6,519 bases of DNA from Devosia sp. (GCA_016793415.1 JAEUMC010000249.1:1-6519), one strand, 5' to 3'; numbered from the stretch's first letter, positions 1 through 6,519 are shown. The notes: generated from the sequence alone by a model not told the origin. Program-made: numbers and translations.

Positions 1-1
1 G

Positions 2-1102
2 CCAGGCGACAGTGACAAGTATCCGCGTTGGAACGTCCTGGCGCGCCGAGAGGGGAGCGGTCCCGGTGAGACGGTGCATTTCAACTCGCACCACGATGTC
101 GTGGAAGTTGGCCGCGGCTGGACCGTCGACCCATTCGGCGGCGAACTCAGGGACGGACGAATCTACGGTCGCGGGACCTGCGACATGAAGGGTGGGCTGG
201 CCGCCTCGATCATTGCCGCCGAAGCCTTTGCCGACGTCGTGCCGGACTATCGCGGCGCCATCGAGATCTCCGGTACCGCCGACGAGGAGACCGGCGGTTT
301 TGGCGGCGTCGCTTATCTCGCCGAGCAGGGCTACTTCTCGCCCGAGCGGGTACAGCACGTCATCATCCCCGAGCCGCTCAACAAGGATCGCATCTGCCTC
401 GGGCATCGCGGAGTCTGGTGGGCCGAGATCGAAACCTTCGGGCGGATCGCCCATGGCTCGATGCCGTTTCTCGGCGACAGCGCCATCCGCCACATGGCCG
501 AAGTGCTGCGCCAGTTCGAGGACGTGCTCTATCCGGCGCTGAGCCAGAAGCGCACTACCATGCCCGTGGTGCCACCCGGAGCGCGGCAATCGACCATGAA
601 CATCAATTCGATCCATGGCGGGCAGGCCGAACCTGAAGGCGGCTTTACCGGCTTTCCGGCGCCGGTGGTGGCGCATTCGGCGCGCATCGTCATCGATCGG
701 CGCTACCTGATCGAAGAGAGTCCGGCCGCCGTGCGGCAGGAGGTCATCGACCTGCTCGACAAGCTGAAGGCAGAGCGGCAGGGCTTCAGCTACGAGATCC
801 GCGACCTCTGGACCATCTCGCCCACCATGACCGAGCGGGATGCGCCGGTGGTGCGCTCGGTGGCCAAGGCGATCGGCGAGGTGATCGGCGTCGCACCCGA
901 ATATGTCGTCTCGCCCGGCACTTACGACCAGAAGCACATCGACCGTATCGGCCGGTTGAAGAACTGCATCGCCTACGGCCCCGGCATTCTCGACCTGGCG
1001 CACCAGCCGGACGAATGGGTCGGGGTCGACGACATGCTGGATTCGGCCAAGGTCATGGCGTTGGCGCTGCTCGACCTGCTCGGGCCGGATCGCGCTCCGT
1101 GA
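2..1102 (+). CDS. M20-family metallopeptidase / ArgE-DapE-type deacylase (5' truncated by window edge)
   Basis: The frame is open from base 2 with no stop, so the gene begins left of the window. The GTG at 74 lies inside the first conserved motif and is not a credible start. 366 codons are visible; M20 enzymes usually have about 400-430 residues, so roughly 50-60 N-terminal residues are missing. Numbering from base 2, I see the expected zinc-enzyme signatures: H30-x-D32 in SHHDVV, D61 in GRGTCDMKGG, the catalytic/metal pair E95-E96 in DEETGG, E124 in IIPEP, H151 of the dimerisation (lid) domain in AHGSMP, and the late metal ligand H334 in LAHQPDEW. All key residues are present, so the enzyme should be active. 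The family hydrolyses amide bonds of N-acyl amino acids or small peptides in the cytoplasm using two metal ions. Which substrate is used here cannot be told. Its position before a peptide-type importer suggests, but does not prove, that it acts on imported solutes. Confidence 0.93.
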   Translation, partial: PGDSDKYPRWNVLARREGSGPGETVHFNSHHDVVEVGRGWTVDPFGGELRDGRIYGRGTCDMKGGLAASIIAAEAFADVVPDYRGAIEISGTADEETGGFGGVAYLAEQGYFSPERVQHVIIPEPLNKDRICLGHRGVWWAEIETFGRIAHGSMPFLGDSAIRHMAEVLRQFEDVLYPALSQKRTTMPVVPPGARQSTMNINSIHGGQAEPEGGFTGFPAPVVAHSARIVIDRRYLIEESPAAVRQEVIDLLDKLKAERQGFSYEIRDLWTISPTMTERDAPVVRSVAKAIGEVIGVAPEYVVSPGTYDQKHIDRIGRLKNCIAYGPGILDLAHQPDEWVGVDDMLDSAKVMALALLDLLGPDRAP

Positions 1103-1103
1103 G

Positions 1104-1132
1104 GCTTGCGTGGAAAGCCGTTTCCCGCAAGC
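1104..1132 (+). terminator. Hairpin just after the M20 gene, possible terminator without T-tract
   Basis: GCTTGCG (1104-1110) pairs with CGCAAGC (1126-1132), and inside it GGAAA (1112-1116) pairs with TTTCC (1121-1125). This gives a 12-bp stem with one bulged T at 1111 and a GCCG loop. It starts two bases after the M20 stop codon. No T-run follows, so it is not a canonical intrinsic terminator. It could end transcription weakly, protect the mRNA 3' end, or help separate the M20 transcript from the transporter operon. Confidence 0.5.
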
Positions 1133-1166
1133 TATGCGCGACGCGCAAATCGCGCCGTGCAGCCGG

Positions 1167-1195
1167 TTCACCTCGGGCCGGAAGCATCCTAGGAT
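1167..1195 (+). promoter_or_regulatory. Candidate sigma70-like promoter for the transporter operon
   Basis: TTCACC (1167-1172) and TAGGAT (1190-1195) each match four of six bases of the TTGACA/TATAAT consensus and are separated by exactly 17 bp. Transcription would start near 1202, leaving a leader of about 40 nt before the binding-protein ATG at 1243. The site is placed sensibly between the post-M20 hairpin and the gene, but four-of-six matches occur by chance in any spacer this long, so this is only a candidate. Confidence 0.33.
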
Positions 1196-1230
1196 CGTCT
1201 CAAGGCCGCGGGGGTAAGCGGTCGAAAACA

Positions 1231-1237
1231 GAAGGGA
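1231..1237 (+). promoter_or_regulatory. Ribosome binding site that fixes the binding-protein start
   Basis: GAAGGGA ends 5 nt before the ATG at 1243. The reading frame is open further upstream, to an ATG at 1015 inside the M20 gene, but only the 1243 start has this purine-rich site and is followed directly by a signal peptide. The start at 1243 is therefore chosen. Confidence 0.75.
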
Positions 1238-1242
1238 TAATC

Positions 1243-2733
1243 ATGCGCAGATCACTGGTCGTGCTGGCTCTTGCCGGCGCATTGGCAATGACCACCGCGA
1301 TGACGCCGGCATTCGCCCAGGCGCGGACCGACGTGAAGGTCGGGCTCGTGCTCGAGCCGCCCAGCCTCGACCCGACTGCCGAGGCGGCCGCCGCCGTCGA
1401 CGAAGTCCTCTACGCCAATGTGTTCGAGGGGCTGACCCGCATCGTCGCCGACGGCAGCGTCGTGCCGGCACTGGCGAAATCCTGGGATATTTCCGAGGAC
1501 GGGCTGACCTACACCTTCCACCTGGTCGAAGGCGCCAAGTTCCACGACGGCACCGATTTCAATGCCGACGACGTAAAGTTCTCGCTCGACCGCATCAATG
1601 CCGAGGGATCGCTCAACGCCCAGAAGGCGCTCTACGCCTCGATCGCTTCGGTGGAAGTGGTTGACCCGGCGACGGTGAAGGTCACGCTGAAGCAGCCGGA
1701 CGGCAACCTGATCTACAATCTCGCCTGGGGCGATGCGGTGATCGTGGCGCCGGAAAGCGCCGACAACAACAAGACCAACCCGATCGGCACCGGCCCGTTC
1801 AGCTTCAAGGATCGTGTCGAGGGCGACAGCATCACGCTCGAGAAGAACCAGGCCTATTGGGGCACCCCGGTGAAGCTCGAAGGCGCGACCTTCAAGTTCA
1901 TCCCCGATCCCACCGCCGCCTTCGCGGCGCTGCAGGCCGGCGACGTCGACAGCTTCCCGAACTTCCCGGCGCCTGAGACCGTCGCTCAGTTCCAGAACGA
2001 TCCGCGCTTCCGCGTGGTGATCGGCTCGACCGAGGGCGAAACCGTTCTTTCAATGAACAATGCCAAGCCCCCGCTCGACAACGTCAAGGTGCGCGAAGCC
2101 ATTGCCCATGCCATTGACCGCCAGGCCATCATCGATGGCGCGATGTTCGGTTACGGCACCCCGATCGGCACCTTCCTGTCGCCGGCCAACCCGGACTATG
2201 TCGATCTCACCGCACAGTCGAACTACGACCCGGAGAAATCGAAGGCGCTGCTGGCCGAGGCCGGCGTCACCGATCTGACGCTGTCGCTGAAGCTGCCGCC
2301 GGTCGAGGGCTATGCCCGCCGCGGCGGCGAGATCATCGCCAGCCAACTGGCGGCGGTCGGCATCAAGACCGAAGTCACCAACCTCGAATGGGCGCAGTGG
2401 CTGAGCGAGGTGTTCACCGACAAGAACTACGACCTGACCATCGTCTCGCATACCGAGCCCAACGATATCGGGATCTTCGCGCGCGACGGCTACTACTTCA
2501 ACTACGCCAACGCCGACTTCAAGCAGCTGATCGCCGACCTCGCGGTGACATCGGATCCGGCCAAGCGCTCGGAACTGACCAAGGCCGCCGAAAAGAACCT
2601 CGCCGACAATTATGCGGCAGGCTTCCTGTTCGAACTCGCCAAGGTTGGGGTCGAGAACGCCAAGCTCAAGGGTATGTGGGAGAACGCCCCCACCCAGGCG
2701 ACCGATCTCACCGGCGTCTCCTGGGAAGAGTGA
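1243..2733 (+). CDS. Peptide-type ABC transporter substrate-binding protein (SBP family 5)
   Basis: This 496-residue periplasmic binding protein belongs to the DppA/OppA/NikA family (usually about 500-540 residues). Residues 1-25 form a Sec signal peptide: MRRS, a hydrophobic core rich in L/A/V, then a likely signal peptidase I site after A23-F24-A25. There is no lipobox cysteine, so it should be soluble in the periplasm. The family signature is clear: LAKSWDISEDGLTYTFHL, then KFHDG (F100-G103), followed by the ADDVKFSLDRI stretch. Other family features are the NPIGTGPF segment, the AIDRQAII segment, and a C-terminal lobe ending in WEE. The protein would bind a peptide, nickel chelate, glycoside or similar solute and deliver it to the two permeases encoded downstream. 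The family has diverse ligands and the sequence gives no reliable specificity. A candidate promoter lies upstream and a GC-rich hairpin directly downstream, which fits higher expression than the membrane genes. Confidence 0.95.
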   Translation: MRRSLVVLALAGALAMTTAMTPAFAQARTDVKVGLVLEPPSLDPTAEAAAAVDEVLYANVFEGLTRIVADGSVVPALAKSWDISEDGLTYTFHLVEGAKFHDGTDFNADDVKFSLDRINAEGSLNAQKALYASIASVEVVDPATVKVTLKQPDGNLIYNLAWGDAVIVAPESADNNKTNPIGTGPFSFKDRVEGDSITLEKNQAYWGTPVKLEGATFKFIPDPTAAFAALQAGDVDSFPNFPAPETVAQFQNDPRFRVVIGSTEGETVLSMNNAKPPLDNVKVREAIAHAIDRQAIIDGAMFGYGTPIGTFLSPANPDYVDLTAQSNYDPEKSKALLAEAGVTDLTLSLKLPPVEGYARRGGEIIASQLAAVGIKTEVTNLEWAQWLSEVFTDKNYDLTIVSHTEPNDIGIFARDGYYFNYANADFKQLIADLAVTSDPAKRSELTKAAEKNLADNYAAGFLFELAKVGVENAKLKGMWENAPTQATDLTGVSWEE

Positions 2734-2738
2734 GTGTT

Positions 2739-2765
2739 TGGGAGGCGGGCATTGCCCGCCTCCCA
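2739..2765 (+). terminator. GC-rich hairpin after the binding-protein gene, probable partial terminator or 3' stabiliser
   Basis: The arm TGGGAGGCGGGCA (2739-2751) is perfectly complementary to TGCCCGCCTCCCA (2753-2765), giving a nearly all-GC stem of about 10-11 bp with a loop of roughly five bases. It begins five bases after the binding-protein stop. No T-tract follows, so termination would be incomplete or factor-dependent. Hairpins at this place in binding-protein transporter operons commonly protect the upstream mRNA and reduce readthrough, so that the binding protein outnumbers the membrane parts. That role here is inferred from position. The same element could also be a copy of a dispersed intergenic repeat. 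Confidence 0.55.
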
Positions 2766-2803
2766 CTCTGATGCGTTTGATCACCAGCCCTCCCCACAGC
2801 CGC

Positions 2804-2887
2804 GATGTCATCCCAGCGAAAGCTGGGACCCAACTCACCGCTCGCTCGGGGGGAGAAATGGGTCCCAGTTCTCGCTGGGATGACATC
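2804..2887. repeat. 84-bp imperfect palindrome of two inverted REP-like units
   Basis: A 29-base left arm (2804-2832) is the reverse complement of a 29-base right arm (2859-2887) with only two mismatches, separated by 26 bases. Each arm carries its own small hairpin: CCCAGC-GAAA-GCTGGG in the left arm (2812-2827) with a GNRA-type loop, and CCCAG-TTCTCG-CTGGG in the right arm (2864-2879). Outside the arms TCCCCAC (2791-2797) can also pair with GTGGGGA (2889-2895), extending the structure to about 105 bp. Repeats that read VIPAKAGTQ when translated, as this one does, are from general knowledge widespread between genes in proteobacteria. The paired, head-to-head arrangement resembles a REPIN. 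No transposase is visible here. It is non-coding, and the open frames across it are artefacts of the repeat. Confidence 0.75.
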
Positions 2888-2937
2888 CGTGGGGAAACGA
2901 CAATCGTGGCCGACTGCACGAACGAGCGCACCAGCTG

Positions 2938-3885
2938 ATGCCCTCCTTCATCCTCGGTCGCCTCGTCTCCCTCATCCTCAGCCTGATCGCCTCGTCGATC
3001 GTCATCTTCCTCGTACTCGAGGTCGTGCCCGGCGATCCGGCCCAGTTCATGCTGGGCCTGAATGCGACGCCCGAAGCCACGGCGACGCTGCGCACCGCGC
3101 TCGGCCTCGATGGGCCGCTGCTGGAGCGCTATTTCACCTGGGTGCTGGGGCTGCTGCGCGGCGATTTCGGCATCAGCTACACCTACAAGGTGCCGGTCTC
3201 CGGATTGATCGCCGACCGCATCTGGATTTCGCTGCCGCTCGCCATCTATGCACTGGCCCTGTCGACGCTCATCGCCTTTCCCGTCGGCATCCTCGCTGCG
3301 GTCAAGCGCAACTCGGCCGCCGATGTCGGCATCATGGGCGCGACGCAGGTCGGGCTCGCTGTGCCGAACTTCTGGTTCGCCATGCTGCTGGTACTGCTGT
3401 TCTCGATCACCCTCAGGTGGTTCTCCGCCGGCGGCTTTCCCGGTTGGGAAGATCCGCTGCTGGCGCTGAAGGCGCTGACCCTGCCGGCCGTGGCGCTGGC
3501 GCTGCCGCAGGCCTCGATCCTCGCTCGCGTCATGCGCTCGTCGCTGCTCGATACCCTTGGCGAGGACTATATCCGCTCGGCGCGGGCCAAGGGCCTGAGC
3601 CAGGGCCAGACGCTGTGGCGCCATGCGCTGCGCAACGCACTGATCCCGGTGCTGACCATCATCGGGCTGCAGTTCTCGTTCCTGCTCGCCGGGGCGATCA
3701 TCATCGAGAACGTGTTCTTCCTGCCCGGCCTCGGTCGCCTCGTCTTTCAGGGCATCACCTCGCGCGACCTGATCGTGGTGAAGTCCGTGGTGATGCTGCT
3801 GGTCTTCGCGGTGATCCTCGTCACCTTCCTCGTCGACATCACCTATGCGCTGGTCGACCCACGGCTCAGGAGGGCGACCCGATGA
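2938..3885 (+). CDS. ABC transporter permease, DppB/OppB-like
   Basis: This 315-residue inner-membrane subunit has the typical DppB length and layout. The N-terminus (FILGRLVSLILSLIASSIVIFLVL) is the first membrane segment, followed by the hallmark VPGDPA (P31-A35), a periplasmic loop with LGLDGPLLERYFTWVLGLLRGDFG, and about five further hydrophobic segments. The cytoplasmic EAA-type coupling loop that contacts the ATPase is DYIRSARAKGL (residues 210-220). The C-terminus LVDITYALVDPRLR is also family-typical. The ATG at 2938 is chosen because the family N-terminus begins there and an in-frame stop lies at 2881-2883. No good Shine-Dalgarno sequence precedes it; only a weak GAG sits 11 nt upstream. 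It follows the 204-bp repeat-filled gap after the binding-protein gene, and its stop overlaps the next start by 4 nt (ATGA), so it should be co-translated with the second permease, with which it forms the heterodimeric channel. Confidence 0.95.
   Translation: MPSFILGRLVSLILSLIASSIVIFLVLEVVPGDPAQFMLGLNATPEATATLRTALGLDGPLLERYFTWVLGLLRGDFGISYTYKVPVSGLIADRIWISLPLAIYALALSTLIAFPVGILAAVKRNSAADVGIMGATQVGLAVPNFWFAMLLVLLFSITLRWFSAGGFPGWEDPLLALKALTLPAVALALPQASILARVMRSSLLDTLGEDYIRSARAKGLSQGQTLWRHALRNALIPVLTIIGLQFSFLLAGAIIIENVFFLPGLGRLVFQGITSRDLIVVKSVVMLLVFAVILVTFLVDITYALVDPRLRRATR
3868..3874 (+). promoter_or_regulatory. Strong Shine-Dalgarno for the second permease, inside the end of the first
   Basis: AGGAGGG lies within the last codons of the first permease and ends 7 nt before the ATG at 3882. 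It fixes the start of the second permease at 3882; the same frame is open upstream as far as an ATG at 2805 in the repeat region, but that start would run through the first permease gene and has no support. Confidence 0.8.
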
Positions 3886-4748
3886 GCACCATCGCTGCTC
3901 CCGCCGCCCGCGACAGCCTGCTCAAGGCGGCGCTCCGCTCGCCGAACTTCGTCATCGGCGCGACAATCACCCTGGTCTTCGTGCTGGCGGCGCTCGTCTC
4001 GTTCGTCTGGACGCCTTACGACTACCTGCTGCAGAACATCCCCAACAAGCTGAAGCCGCCGTCGGCCGAGCATTGGTTCGGCACGGATCATTTCGGTCGC
4101 GATATCTTCTCGATGATCATGGTCGGAGCCCGCACCTCGATTGCGGTCGCCTTCATCGCGGTGACTGTCGCCATGGTGATCGGCGTGCCGATCGGGCTCT
4201 GGGCTGCGGCGCGGCGGGGCACGCTGCTCGACGACGTGCTGATGCGCGCCAACGACCTGGTATTCGCCTTCCCGGCGCTGCTGATCGCCATCCTGATCAC
4301 CGCGGTGTTCGGGCCGGGGGCGATCAACGCCATCATCGCCGTCGGGCTCTACAACATGCCGGTGTTCGCGCGGCTGGCGCGGGCCGGAGCGCTGAGCCTG
4401 TGGCAGCGCGAGTTCATCATGGCAGCGCGGGTCTCGGGCAAGGGCGCGACGCGCATCTCGTTCGAGCATATCCTGCCCAACATCCTCAATACGCTGGTGG
4501 TGCAGGCGACCATCCAGTTCGCCCTCGGCATCCTCGCCGAGGCGGCGCTGGCCTATGTCGGGCTGGGCGTGCAGCCACCCACTCCGAGCTGGGGCAAGAT
4601 GCTGGCCGACAGCCAAACCATGATCAGCCTCGCGCCGCACGTCGCGCTCGTCCCCGGCCTCACCATCGTGCTGATGGTGCTCGGGGTGAACCTGCTCGGC
4701 GACGGCCTGCGCGATATCTTCGATCCACGCTTGAGGCGGACCCGCTGA
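3882..4748 (+). CDS. ABC transporter permease, DppC/OppC-like
   Basis: This 288-residue membrane subunit is the partner of the DppB-like permease. It shows the expected order: a polar N-terminal tail, a first membrane segment at about residues 25-45 (FVIGATITLVFVLAALVSFV), the DppC hallmark GTDHFGRD (67-74) after the first periplasmic stretch, then further hydrophobic segments. The EAA-type coupling loop EFIMAARVSG begins at residue 177 and is followed by HILPN. Near the end come LAYVGLGVQPPTPSWG, also diagnostic of DppC, and GLRDIFDPRLR. Length is normal (about 280-300 in the family). The start overlaps the stop of the previous gene in an ATGA, with a strong ribosome site just before. The stop overlaps the start of the ATPase gene by 1 nt (TGATG). 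Both overlaps indicate one translationally coupled operon. Substrate specificity cannot be deduced. Confidence 0.95.
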   Translation: MSTIAAPAARDSLLKAALRSPNFVIGATITLVFVLAALVSFVWTPYDYLLQNIPNKLKPPSAEHWFGTDHFGRDIFSMIMVGARTSIAVAFIAVTVAMVIGVPIGLWAAARRGTLLDDVLMRANDLVFAFPALLIAILITAVFGPGAINAIIAVGLYNMPVFARLARAGALSLWQREFIMAARVSGKGATRISFEHILPNILNTLVVQATIQFALGILAEAALAYVGLGVQPPTPSWGKMLADSQTMISLAPHVALVPGLTIVLMVLGVNLLGDGLRDIFDPRLRRTR

Positions 4749-6367
4749 TGGCGCTGCTCGACGTCAAAGACCTGCAGCTGTCGATCGGCAAGTTCCCGAT
4801 CCTCAGGGATATCGACCTCTCGGTAGATGCCGGTGAGATTCTCGGTGTCATCGGCGAGAGTGGCTCCGGCAAATCGATGACGGCGCTGAGCATCATGCAG
4901 CTCTTGCCGTTCGGCGCGACGACCTCGGGCTCGATCAGGCTCGACGACCGCGAAGTGCTGGGGTTGCCTGATGCCGAAATGCGCAGGATCCGCGGCGGCA
5001 CCGTCGGCATGGTGTTCCAGGAGCCGATGACGGCGCTGAACCCGGTCAAGACCATCGGCGACCAGGTGGCGGAGACCGCCATGGTGCATGGCGGCCTTGG
5101 CCGGCGCGAGGCGCTGGAGGTGGCGCGGCAGACTCTCGAACGGGTTGAGCTGCCGACGTCGCGCTTTCCGCTCGATCGCTACCCGCACGAGTTGAGCGGC
5201 GGCCAGCGCCAGCGCGTGGTGATCGCCATGGCTATCGCCATGCGCCCAAAACTGCTGATCGCCGACGAGCCGACGACGGCGCTCGACGTAACCACCCAGG
5301 CAGCGATCCTGAAGCTGCTGCAGAAGCTGGTCGACGAAGACGGCATGGGGCTGCTGTTCATCACCCACGATCTCGGAGTGATCGCCGGGCTTGCCGACAA
5401 GGTGTCGATCATGCGGCACGGCGAGGTGGTGGAAGCCGGCCCGACCGTCCAGCTGTTCCGCAACCTCCAGCATCCCTACTCGAAGGCGCTGTTCGAAGCC
5501 TCCTCGCACGTCCCGCGGCGCGTGCGGCGGGCCTTGGGCGGCGCCACGCCGGTGCTGGCTGTCGATGACGTGGTGCGGGAATACCCGCTGCCGCGCCGCG
5601 GTCTGTTCGAAAAGCATAGGGTGCTGCGCGCCGTCGACGGCGTAACCCTGAGGATCGAGAAGGGGGAGAATGTCGGGCTGGTGGGCGAGTCCGGCTGCGG
5701 CAAGTCCACCCTGGCGCGCGCCATCATGGCGCTCGAGCCGACCCAGGGCGGCCGCATTGCCATAGCCGGTGAGCCGATCGACCCACAGAAGGGCGCGAGC
5801 TTTGCCACGCGCCGGCATCTGCAGGTGGTGTTTCAAGACCCCTATGGCAGCTTCAACCCACGCCACCGCGTCGATCGGCTGGTCAGCGAGCCGTTCCATC
5901 TGCTGGGCTCGGCCGCGCCGTCAGGGGCGGAGCGCGACAAGCGGATCGCGCGGGCGCTGGAGGAGGTCGGGCTCTCGGCTGCCGACGCCGACAAATATGT
6001 GCATGAGTTCTCCGGCGGGCAGCGCCAGCGCATCGCCATCGCGCGAGCGTTGATCATCGAGCCGAGCCTGATCATTCTCGATGAAGCGGTCTCGGCGCTC
6101 GACGTCTCGGTACGGGCGCAGGTGCTGGATCTGTTGGCCGATCTCTCGGACCGGCTGCAACTGAGCTACCTGTTCATCTCGCACGATCTCGCTGTCGTGC
6201 GTTCCATCACTGACCGGGTGCTGGTGATGCGGGCCGGCAAGATCGTCGAGGAGGGGGCGACCGAAGAGGTGTTCCGCGCCCCAAAACACCCCTACACGCA
6301 GGAGCTGCTGGCTGCGACACCGGACCTCGAAGGCGCGCTTGCCAAGCGCGAGGCTGCAGGCGCATAG
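4748..6367 (+). CDS. Fused two-domain ABC ATPase (DppD-DppF fusion, YejF/GsiA-like layout)
   Basis: This 539-residue protein contains both ATPase domains of a peptide-type importer. Domain 1: Walker A GESGSGKS (36-43), Q-loop Q91, signature LSGGQ (149-153), Walker B LLIADE (169-174), switch H207, and a short oligopeptide-type tail starting HPYSKAL (242-248). Domain 2 begins near residue 267: Walker A GESGCGKS (313-320), Q363, signature FSGGQ (421-425), Walker B LIILDE (441-446), H479, tail HPYTQELL (514-521). Both ATP sites look intact. The only cysteine is C317 in the second Walker A, so the cysteine-rich end found in many separate OppD/DppD proteins is absent; that seems usual for fused forms. 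Length is close to that of E. coli YejF, and the gene order matches yejABEF, but the binding protein and permeases are Dpp/Opp-sized. It acts at the cytoplasmic face, hydrolysing ATP to drive import. The start is the ATG overlapping the previous stop (TGATG), with GAGG 11 nt upstream. Confidence 0.95.
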   Translation: MALLDVKDLQLSIGKFPILRDIDLSVDAGEILGVIGESGSGKSMTALSIMQLLPFGATTSGSIRLDDREVLGLPDAEMRRIRGGTVGMVFQEPMTALNPVKTIGDQVAETAMVHGGLGRREALEVARQTLERVELPTSRFPLDRYPHELSGGQRQRVVIAMAIAMRPKLLIADEPTTALDVTTQAAILKLLQKLVDEDGMGLLFITHDLGVIAGLADKVSIMRHGEVVEAGPTVQLFRNLQHPYSKALFEASSHVPRRVRRALGGATPVLAVDDVVREYPLPRRGLFEKHRVLRAVDGVTLRIEKGENVGLVGESGCGKSTLARAIMALEPTQGGRIAIAGEPIDPQKGASFATRRHLQVVFQDPYGSFNPRHRVDRLVSEPFHLLGSAAPSGAERDKRIARALEEVGLSAADADKYVHEFSGGQRQRIAIARALIIEPSLIILDEAVSALDVSVRAQVLDLLADLSDRLQLSYLFISHDLAVVRSITDRVLVMRAGKIVEEGATEEVFRAPKHPYTQELLAATPDLEGALAKREAAGA

Positions 6368-6405
6368 CCAACCGCGTGCCCGGCCACGGCAGATATGAGT
6401 TCGAT

Positions 6406-6519
6406 ATGACCGACCTGAACCTGTTCTTCGATTCCACCAAGTGCTTCATCGGCGGCCGCTGGGTGGCGCCGCAGGGGGGCGATTACCTGCCGATCGAGAA
6501 CCCCTCGACCGGCGAGACC
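6406..6519 (+). CDS. Aldehyde dehydrogenase family protein (3' truncated by window edge)
   Basis: Only the first 38 codons are in the window. After a short leader (MTDLNLFFDSTK) the sequence FIGGRWVAP, then LPIENPSTGET, matches the characteristic N-terminus of NAD(P)-dependent aldehyde dehydrogenases (x-I-G-G-x-W followed about ten residues later by N-P-x-T-G-E), part of the cofactor-binding domain. The catalytic Cys and Glu lie beyond the edge, so activity and subtype cannot be judged. These enzymes oxidise aldehydes to carboxylic acids in the cytoplasm. The gene begins 38 nt after the ATPase stop with no obvious terminator between, so it may be read from the same transcript. The ribosome site is weak (GAG at 6397-6399). 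An upstream ATG at 6395 runs into a stop after four codons, so 6406 is the start. Confidence 0.85.
   Translation, partial: MTDLNLFFDSTKCFIGGRWVAPQGGDYLPIENPSTGET

Noticed and set aside
1015..1242. N-terminal extension of the binding protein from an upstream ATG
   Set aside because: It would overlap the M20 gene, bury the signal peptide internally and ignore the clear ribosome site at 1231-1237.
2612..2938. Small protein of about 108 codons spanning the gap
   Set aside because: It reads through the end of the binding-protein gene in the wrong frame and then through the palindromic repeat (giving the VIPAKAGTQ string). The open frame comes from the repeat, not from a gene.
2050..3624. 524-codon open frame on the - strand across the binding protein, gap and first permease
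   Set aside because: Its translation is low-complexity and rich in R, G, Q, D and E, with no domain, and it lies opposite two well-supported genes. It is a shadow of GC-rich third codon positions.
2805..3881. N-terminal extension of the second permease, or a separate protein in that frame
   Set aside because: The stretch is an R/A/G-rich out-of-frame reading of the repeat and the first permease. The real start at 3882 has a strong ribosome site and the family N-terminus.
4553..5899. 448-codon open frame on the - strand opposite the ATPase gene
   Set aside because: It is antisense to clear Walker and signature motifs, and its H/R/Q-rich translation has no recognisable family.
6368..6405. Possible terminator between the ATPase and aldehyde dehydrogenase genes
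   Set aside because: Only a 4-bp CGTG/CACG stem can be formed and there is no T-tract.
6395..6409. Four-codon mini-frame (MSSI, stop) overlapping the aldehyde dehydrogenase start by ATGA
   Set aside because: It could in principle couple translation, but it is too short and has no ribosome site of its own; chance is the simpler explanation.
1..6519. CRISPR array, tRNA, insertion sequence, toxin-antitoxin or defence genes
   Set aside because: I found no spaced direct repeats, no tRNA-like cloverleaf, no transposase and no small gene pair. Every segment is accounted for by transport or metabolic genes or by the short structured gaps.

Overview
The window looks like an ordinary chromosomal stretch from a GC-rich alphaproteobacterium. 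The order Hyphomicrobiales (Rhizobiales), possibly near Devosia, is a guess from base composition, codon choice and the style of the encoded proteins; no rRNA or other taxonomic marker is present. All supported genes lie on the + strand. The long open frames on the - strand and in alternative + frames are GC-driven shadows of these genes.

Layout: (1) 2-1102 is the 3' part of an M20-family metallopeptidase/deacylase gene (ArgE/DapE type) whose start lies off the left edge. A strong hairpin without a T-tract follows its stop. (2) 1103-1242 is a spacer with a plausible sigma70-like promoter and a clear ribosome binding site for the next gene. (3) 1243-6367 is a complete peptide-type (Dpp/Opp family) ABC importer in the order substrate-binding protein, DppB-like permease, DppC-like permease, fused two-domain ATPase. 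The last three genes overlap by 4 and 1 nt, so they are very probably one translationally coupled unit. (4) A 204-bp gap between the binding-protein gene and the first permease (2734-2937) holds two structured elements. One is a short, very GC-rich hairpin just after the binding-protein stop. The other is an 84-bp imperfect palindrome made of two inverted copies of a CCCAGC-GAAA-GCTGGG type repeat, resembling REP/REPIN intergenic repeats. (5) From 6406 to the right edge is the first 38 codons of an aldehyde dehydrogenase gene.

How the parts fit (inference): the binding protein captures a peptide or other small amide-containing solute in the periplasm, the two permeases and the fused ATPase import it, and the flanking M20 hydrolase and aldehyde dehydrogenase could process it inside the cell. 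The substrate cannot be read from the sequence. The gap hairpins fit the common pattern in which the binding protein is made in excess of the membrane components. I found no CRISPR array, tRNA, rRNA, insertion sequence, phage gene or defence system, and no convincing novel system. The palindromic repeat is the most distinctive non-coding element.
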